A DNA stretch of 64,000 nucleotides from Lucifuga dentata (taxonomy: Eukaryota; Chordata; Actinopteri; Ophidiiformes; Bythitidae), in the NCBI GenBank assembly GCA_014773175.1, contig VXCM01000472.1:101561-165560 (forward strand), read 5' to 3'. The notes beneath the pieces are model-generated. The model was not told the DNA's origin and made no database searches. It saw only the letters and a program-made list of their open reading frames with translations. Below, in pieces: positions 50,197 through 59,400 of this stretch. Position 1 is the stretch's first letter, and each line of letters begins with the position of its first letter. The position numbers and the translations under genes were made by a program.

Positions 50197-53100
50197 GCAC
50201 CACAGAGGACACTAAATACATCTTTATATGTTTAGAAGTGAAAATTATTGAAGACAAAATTGCAATGGTTCATTTTTTTGATTAAAAGTGCCGACATTTA
50301 AGTCGACTTATTATATACAATGTCTCAAAGGGCTTTACAGACCCACATATCAGCGATTCTCGACCAAGCCCAAGCTCTCTAAGAAGATGAGAAAAAACTC
50401 CCTAAAAACCTTATTGTATAAGGAAAATGGAAGAAACCTCGGAGAGGTGGGTGAAGGCTGGGTGAAGGCTTGCTATTATGCTGAAGGTTGTTTCCTTCAT
50501 CAGACCGTAATGATGAATGTTAATTGAAAAGAATTTCTGACTGAGTGCCTTCTGCTAAAGTTTTCCTCTCAGCCTTTGAAAGGCACACAAAGCACAGAGC
50601 GCATTCATCAAAATATATCATCAGAAAAATCTCACTTTTCTATTTGTCAAGGCTGAGCACGACACTGTGTTTAGAAAAGAGTATGTGACTGAATGGAAGA
50701 CTTTTATAACGCTATTTGCTATGCTTAACTGGCTAATAGCAATGGATGCTAGAGTGTATATACAGTATGACAAAAAAATATTTAGAACTTCCACTTCTTT
50801 AAACTAGGGGTTGATTTTGGCAAAGGTAGTAACAACATATATATGAGATTATACCACATAATGCTTAGATTGCCACAGAAACTTTGTTTGAGCAGAAAGT
50901 ATTTGTGCTAATTATTTTTAAAGTGTATATTACTTTTTAAAAGGTGTTATGTCACAAATACTGTGACAATAAAAAATAACTAAACATTTTTAAACAAGCA
51001 TTTTGTGTTAAGACAAATATGTATTGTGTTGTATTTCTTATTGACCATAAAATAACATAGAATATGAAATGTCCTAGTTTATTGTTGCAATCTCTCTCTC
51101 TCTCTTTTTTTAAGTAAATCAAGTTATCTGGGTTTACAGTGTATACAGTGTACTTCTGAGGTGAATTCTTCCAAGTTTCTAGTGCAGATATTAAAGGACC
51201 ATACTAGCCATTTTGTATGTGTGAGCCTAATATATTCAATTTTCATACGTTACATTACTGATAATCATTTCTCAAAGGATAAAACCGTATTTCAGCTTTC
51301 CTGATATTTTGCAAAATCTCTTAATCTTTCAAAATCAAATATTCAAGCGATACACCCACTTTAAAAATCAATGTTTTGCCTGCTAGTTTCGCAGCCTCAT
51401 GAAGTCATGGTTGTTTAAATTTTTTAAATGCAGGTCTTCTTTTGGGACTATATTCCACAGAGACACACAGTCACTCTGTGCTTTTTATTGTGCTTAAATG
51501 TTAAAATTACATAACTTCGAAAAAAAACCTGAATATACATGTTGTTCACAATGATGACCTATCCCAAGAACGTTTCAAGTACCAACAAATTGATTTGATA
51601 GTGTACCAGAATTAACTGAAACCAATGGCAATCTGGAAGATAGGAATTATTATTATTATTTTTTTAAATTCACCGTTCCAGTAGTATCCTTTGGGAAATG
51701 ATTGTCAGTAATGTTACTGTGACGAGTGGGGTTTGGACCCAAATGCAGCACACAGTACAACTTTGACAAGTTAAGTTCTTTAATGGAGTTCTCAGTCCAA
51801 CACAGAAGCAGGCAGAACAACAGGCAGGACAAAGCGCCTACACAGAAACTGACAGATGGGGAACCCAGTCGCAGGAACCAGAATCGGAGTCGGGGACAGA
51901 AGGCAGAGGTGGTTTCCAGGGAAAACGACAAGCAGGATTGTCCAAGACAGGCCGAGTCGGTAACAGAATGTCAGTCCACAAATAAATGCTCGAATGTCTC
52001 GCATCGGGGATGGCAAAGAACAATCTGGCAAAGGGTGAGTGTGAGACTGGGGCTTAAATCCATGCCTGATTGGTGCTAGTTGGTGACAGCGTCCAAACCT
52101 GAAATGAATCAGACTGATGAACGGATGTGAGGAGCTGAAGACCAGGCAGGCAGAAATGGCAGGTGAGTAGCTGAGGACCAGGCAGGCAGAAATGGCAGGT
52201 GAGTGGCTGACCAGACATGCAGAAATGTGACAGTTATGTGTATGGAAATTGAATATATTAGGCTCAACCATGCAAAATGGCCTGTATAGTCCTTTAAAAG
52301 TCTCATATGGATTTTCCACAACTCTTCTCGTGTCTGAAAATTATTCTGTATTAAATTGATTTATTTGTTAATTTGAATTAGTGGCCATCAGCCAGTTATT
52401 GAATTTGGCTCTTTGAGGATGACATTAGATTTTGCCCATCTGCATAGCAATAACCACACAATTGAAGTTTTTCCTAAAAGATGACTTTCTATTCACATCG
52501 TCCTTTGCTAAAATACTGAATGCCACCCAGAGTTTTAGAAATCTTCCCCTCCTTCTCTTTTCAGCCATTTTCAGAGCTTAGTTATAATAGACTATATCAA
52601 GTATTAAAAAAAAAAAATCACTTTCTCACCTTCAGGAGTCACTGACCATCAAACGTTAATTACAGGATTTAGAACATAAATCTGCTTTTAAGACCTTCCA
52701 ATAAGGATTAAAAATATTAAATCTAATCCAATATAACTGTGTTTGTCAGTTTTTTAGGTGTGTGTTGCAAAAAAACTAGGGAGAATTCTATTTAATTTAC
52801 TCATGCTGTTGTTCAAATTGTATATAAAATTGCAGCAAAGTAACAATGTAAAAATACTACAAATGTTGCATGATGCATAAGTATTGTTGCTATGGTTACC
52901 TGCAATATAACATACCTTAAAAGTGTATTTAAAGTGTCCTGACAAATGATTTTCCCAGCAGGGAAACATATTTCTGTTTTAATGACTTTTTTTTTGTTTT
53001 TTTGTTTTTTTTTAAGGCTGATGTTGGAGCTGCTTTCTGTTTATTTTACAGTCTTGATAGCAGATACGTCTGATATGATGCCAGGCTCACAAACAAAATT

Positions 53101-56100
53101 ATGTTGATCACAGAAATCTGAACTGTGGCAGTGTGCACCAAGACGGTGTGTTTTCCAACTTCCATCTCTTCTCTCATTTTTCTTTATTATGGAACAATTA
53201 TTATTTTTGGAACAAATCTGTTGAAGATGAAACTGTGCATTGCAAATCCATTTGAATTTCCATGAGAGCTGGGCCTTCCTGTTTGTATGCTGGCCCCAGT
53301 AGAACAGATCCCATAATAGATTCTGTTCAAGAGAACACTCTTTGAATGTATTAAAATAATGCATCTGTGGATAGTTTTCATGCAAATCTTGTGCAGAATT
53401 GCAGATACTCATGTGCAGGCACATGCACGCACGCATGCACACACACACACACACACGCACTCGTACTCATTTGTTGTGTATGGAGGAAAACTCTGTTCTC
53501 CCTGTGCTCCCTATCTTTCAGTCAAACTTGCCTCTTCATTCCTATTCATGTGGTAGTGGAAAACACTCCCCACTCAAACTCCTCAGTCCCTCTGTGTGCT
53601 TGTGAGAGGAAATTAATTCTCCTCTTGTTCAACTTCACATGAACTCCACTTCAGAATAGAGTATACAGAGTGCCAGTGATTTGAAAAGTGAGAATATATT
53701 ATGGTTTTGGCTAAAATAGCTCACAATACAGTGTGTATACAGAATGTAAAAGGTATTGTCAATTGGTTGTGTGCTCTACCCTCTGTAGTCATGGCATTAT
53801 GCTTAAAAATTGAACTGAACATATTTCGAATATTATACAGTAGATTTGTCTTTTATAGGATTATACTGTACCTAAAGGTTGCCGCCTNCACCACCACCAC
53901 CACGTTGCAAAGTAACAGTGATGAACTGTCTTTACTGTGATTTACACAAAACTGTGTGATGAAACACTCATTTTATGCAAATCATGAAGAGAAATTTACA
54001 CTTCACATTCATGTACATTCACGATTGAATTTCACAGTATAGAGATGCAATACTGGCAAAAAATAGTCCTCAAAACTGTAACTTTGGAAACTTTGTTTAA
54101 CTCAGACCTCACAGAATGAGGAAGATGATTTTATCATACTTTTCTTACTTTAAAAAACTGCAAAAAATGGGAGTTGGAAGGCTACTACTGTGATTACGAC
54201 TTCTCACTGGTGAGAAAAGCAATAGTCTGTTTATGTGATCTTATAAACTGTCAGATCTCATATACTAATCATTTTGGCTATATACTACTTTGATTATACA
54301 GAGCAAATGGCTTTTGGTGTTTGGATAAAAGATGAAAATGTCCCAAGATCCTTTGCTCAGGATCCATCCTAATCACTGAAAATGCACTTAAGTTTTTGAT
54401 TTGCGTTCTTTTATGTCATAACATGTTAATTATGTTATTCATTAAAAAAAAAATGTAATCCTTAAAATCAGATAAAAATAGGACACAAACCCAAAAACCC
54501 ATTCTTTTGGCTCTGCGGTGGCAAATGAACAAACTAAATATCCATCCATCCATCCACTATCTTCTGCTTATCCAGGTCCGGGTCTCGGTGGCAGCAGACT
54601 AAGCTGATCAGCCCACACTTCCCTGTCCCCGGCCAGGCCCTCTAACTCCTCCTGGGGGACTCCGAGGTATTCCCAGGCCATCCAGGAGATGTATTCCCTC
54701 CAATGTGTCCTGGGTCTTCCCCGGGGCCTCTTCCCTGAAAGACCTCCCTAGGGAGTCAACCAGGGGGCATCCTTATTAGGTGCCCGAACCACCTCAACTG
54801 GCTCCTTTCGATGCGGAGGAGCAGCAGCTCTACTCCAAGTCCCTCCTGGATGTCCAAGCTTCTCACCCTGTCCCTGAGAGTGAGCCCAGACACCCTACGG
54901 AGGAACCTCATTTCCACCGCTTGTATCCACGATCTTGTCCTTTCGGTCATTACCCAGAGCTCATGACCATAGGTGAGGATAGGAACGTAGATTGATTGGT
55001 AAATTGAAAGCCTCACCTTCTGGCTCAGCTCCCTCTTCACCATGATGGTCCGGTACAGCGTCCATAGGACCTTGGACGCCACACCAATCCGTCTATCAAT
55101 CTCACGTTCCATCCTACCCTCACTTGTGAACAAGACCCTGAGATACTTAAACTCCTCCGTCTGGGGTAGTGACTCCCCTCTAACCTGGAGGGAACAGTCC
55201 ACCTTTTTCCTGAAGAGCACCATGGTCTCAGACTTGGAGGTGCTGATTCTCATCCTAGTCGCTTCACACTCAGCCTCAAACCTGAAACCTGAAACGTCAA
55301 ATCTGTTTGGTGGCCTCAGAATAGCATCTCTGCTTTTTGCAGACGGTGTGGTTCTGCTGGCTTCATCAGACAGTGACCTTCAACCCGCACTGAGCAGGTT
55401 TGAGGCCGAGTGTGAAGCGACAAACTAAATATCCTGTTAAAATCCCTCCTCTATCTCAGCCTGTGGAAGCATTAGAGTAATTGGCAGACATCCCTCCCAC
55501 ACACACACGCACACACACACACACATACACACACACCAGTGTTATGACTGCTCGCTGTAGTTTGGGCTGTCACACGGCAGCAACATGGCTCAGAGTGACA
55601 GTGACTTGTGAGTGACACGGCAGCAGGAAGCTTGTCAGGGTAACAGCAGAAGGACGGCGTGTAGGAGGGTGAAACAAACACACACACAATGCAGCCAGGC
55701 ATCATTTGTATAGTCGATGCAGTTTTAAGTTGTCAGTCGATGGCATATGTCAGATAAACAGTCACTGCTTGCAACAAAGTAATGTCTAGAGAGTAATAAA
55801 CAACAAAATAATAAAGGCTTCTGCTGATTGATGACGTCATATCACAGCCATCTGTGAAACTCTAGAGAGAATTGTATTAACTGGAACGTTACAAAGCATG
55901 ATAAAGGATTTTGATGCAAAGCAAGGAAGTTCCCCCCTTACAGCCTGTCTTACAAAAATTGGAACTTCATTGGAAATAAACTCAGTGCATTTCTAAATCC
56001 CTACACACTTTATTACAGAGTGCCACTCTCACAGTCACTTGCAGCTGTGGAAGGCATTCCGGATAAAGGGGGAGTGTCTAATTAAAGAGGTAAACTGCAG

Positions 56101-56426
56101 GATGCTCTTGCCTCATTCCACCACAAGCTGCAGGAAACATCAGTGTCCATGGATGCTGATGCCTTGTGGTGCCATATTATGTACTGATGCCCTGAAAAAA
56201 GTTTGGGACAAACCATAATGTAATGAACCTTTCACACAGAAGGGGGGGGGGNGCACAGGGTGATGTCACATAGCCTATTGGCAGAATTATTTTAAAATCT
56301 AATTTTAAGGAAAATGTTTTGACTGACTGGAAGACTTTAAAGTTTGACATGTCTGTGCCTTTGTCATCTAACACATATTTTGCAAACCAATGTACTGCAT
56401 GATCTGCTTATAACTCATAATACTGC

Positions 56427-56464
<38 letters not shown>

Positions 56465-59400
56465 CTGCCATCATGATTACTGTTGTTGCTGTTATTAGCA
56501 TTATCTTCAGCTTTGGGATTAGCAACTCACAGTTCTATGGCCTTGTTCCACATGATGACATATCCAGACAAAACGAAGGACTCGATGTTGACGATGTGTG
56601 TGTTCCCGCGTTCTGTCCCCACGTACAGCCATTTACTCTGAAAGGGAAGGTGGCAAAACGTAATCCTAGAAAAGAAAAACAGGAAGAAACAGATTGAGTG
56701 TCAGAAAATGAACATTACATCAGTCAATTTTGTTTCTCTATGTGTATGCTTCTTAAGGTTAAGTTTTCTTAACGTATGGGCACTTACACCTGCTCAGGTT
56801 CATCTCAGTCATTATTCTGCATGACGATTAATGTTCTTTCAGCTAAACTATATTCATTTCAAGCTCCACAATAATGATGAGGCTAATTGTGTGTAGTTAT
56901 TGGTTTACCACAATATCCTGCAGTCATTAGAAATTGACAAACAGCTAACACAATTAAAAATAAATTAGTTTCAAATTAGTATGAAATATGGAAGCATTTT
57001 AGAGGAATAATTTATTGTTTTTCCTCAAAACTTTATTTACTTTCACAGAAATTAATTAAAGTAATTAAAAACTGCATTCTAGCCATATTATTAACCTGCT
57101 GTTATTAACCTGCTTATTAGTGGCCTCAGAATTCTGCATATTTCAATATGTGCTGTAGATTGAACACGTCATTGTCAGAATTATAATCCAAAAACACTGT
57201 TCATGAAGAATGCTACTACATAAATAACTGTATGCTGCATAATAAAAGTAATGCCACGACTCAGTCTGAAACAACAGACCTTTTTCATGTTCCATATGAA
57301 GGTTAAATTAGTACAGTCTTAATAATTAATATTTTAAGCCAGCTAATACATAACCATAAAATCCTGCAAGGTGCCAACGGAATATCTGACAGTAATAATG
57401 ACATGGTGCAAACGTGCTCAGACAGTTATTCCTCTGGCATTAGTATCTATCATCTCTGTAAGCTCTTTGCGCAGAGAATAAAGATCAACACATTAAGTCA
57501 GTCGTGTCCATGCTGATTAACATGTGGTTGGGGGGGTGGGGGGCCCATGATGACACTGCACCCACCAGCCCACATCCACCCAACCAGCAAGAGACAGGAT
57601 TAGAAGACAAATGAAGCAGCAGACAATTCAAATAGGATTTTGGAGGCTTGGGGAGATGAAAATACTTGTAGGACCATGCTGGTGACTTTGCATATTTCAG
57701 CCCAATAAGTACTACCCACGTACACATTACGTTACTGCCAACCATTTTTCAAAACATAAAACCGTATTTTACTTTTTGTTATTTTGCAAACTTCTTTCAA
57801 AATCAAATGTTCAGGTGATACACTCACCTTGAAATTCAATGTTTCACCTGTTAACACTGACACATGATTGTAGAAGGCACGGTTGGTTTTTAATATCTCT
57901 GTAAAAGCAGTTATCTCCTGGGATTATATTCCCTGGTGGAGAAATACATTTTCTTCCATGTAGCTCTATAAATAAAATGCTACAGGCAATAGAGTGTCTG
58001 CAAAGAAATTGGATTTCATGATCTCAAAAATGTACAAGTGTTTTTTTTTTTCAATCCGACAAGTTTTGTGGAAATATAGCTGCTGTGATCTGGTAGAAAT
58101 GTAATCTCTTGCAAATTTTGTGGTGATAGGTTTATTTATTTATTTATTTTATTTTATTATTATTATTTTTTTTTTTTTTTTTTTTNTTTTTTTTTTTTTT
58201 TTTTTGCATATTTCTTATGATCAAATATTTCTGGAGGATGATGTACAGTATGCATTCATCAGTCAAGCATTATATATGCATCATAAAAAGAGTGAAATCC
58301 CATCATCACATTCTAAATCTGTTTTTAAACCGCGTTTAAACACTCCTGACACTTCATACACAGACAGAATGTGCTGAGGTGAACCTGTTTCTGTCTCTCT
58401 CTCACCAGTTTTTGTGGAGTTTAGCTAATGACAGAGAGAATCAGCCAGTCAAAACAAAAAAAAAAAAAAAAAAAAAAAATTACAATGGAATATATACAAA
58501 CTCTGTTCCACTGACACAAGATTCTGGCTGACAGTTATCACACAACAATTCTCTCTAACATTCCCAGTGACTCATGCACAGTTCTCAGGGGAGTTTGAGG
58601 GGGTGTTGAGGTGCTAATTGTCAGGGCTTCAGCCGAGAGACGCAGAGCTCAATGGCAGAGCACTGCGTGGCCTCTGATGGATTACCCACGATGCCCTTTT
58701 TCTCTTTATCTCATGGAATGATTCACTGGCAGTGGCATCAGAATTCACCTCACTACAAAACTTATAGAACGCTATGGATCTTAACGTAGACTTCAGAACT
58801 GATTCCTAAAAAAGTGCCAAGTATTCATTTCAGTTCTTTAGTTTAACCCTTTTTGGTGCTAAATGAAATTATTTTCATCTGGTGTCTTATGGGTTCTATG
58901 TAAAGCATTGGTGATTACATTTGGAACCCTCTGGGGATTCAGTGAAGAAGTTGGTGTTGATTGTACAAAAGCAAACATTTATCTGAGATGAAGGGATAAT
59001 TTTTACATTAAATGGGTGACAGCAGGAACCAGCCTTAAGGGTTCCACCCACTCATTATTTAGAGGCTCAACCTGGAATCCTGAAGTAATAGGTAGATCCT
59101 CCTCAGATGCTGGAGGTTCTTATTGGGGGTTTCAGACTTGAATCCAGTTGCTGTCTTCTTTGAGGAAAAAAAAATATCAAAAACATTACTTTGCATTTAA
59201 TTTATTACTTAACTTAAAATTAAAGCTAGCTGAAAAAATGCTATTTTTAGAAATTAAAGCTAACAAGATTTTTTTTTCAAGTTACAAATGTTATTTTTGA
59301 TTTGATATTGTTCTTATTCTTTCCTAACAAAAATCTAACGACTGTACCATTAAAACTATACAGTTATAAGAGCTCAATCTATTTTAAGTTGCAAAGGCTA

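Larger units (their letters stand above)
54544..55419 (-). mobile_element. Rex3 (RTE) retrotransposon, 5'-truncated with inverted 5' end
   Basis: A perfect 15-bp target duplication ACAAACTAAATATCC flanks it (54529-54543, 55420-55434). The minus-strand part ends in a GATG tail (CCAT repeats at 54541-54556 on the plus strand), the hallmark of Rex3. Bases about 55300-55419 carry the upstream part of the same protein in the opposite orientation. That structure is explained by twin priming during target-primed reverse transcription. Confidence 0.9.
46290..56530 (-). other. 10.2-kb intron between exons 2 and 3
   Basis: The largest intron in the window. Holds T-runs with N at 46576 and 47675, repeat copy B carrying a Harbinger-like MITE, CA arrays, a short repeat at 50290-50475, TTAA MITE copy 3 with its own insertion, the Rex3 copy, and CA and CAT arrays. 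No exon recognised. Confidence 0.75.

Noticed and set aside
55539..55730. Hairpin-like and GC-rich text near CA array, considered as an RNA gene
   Set aside because: No tRNA boxes, no stable extended pairing by eye; only scattered GC-rich words.
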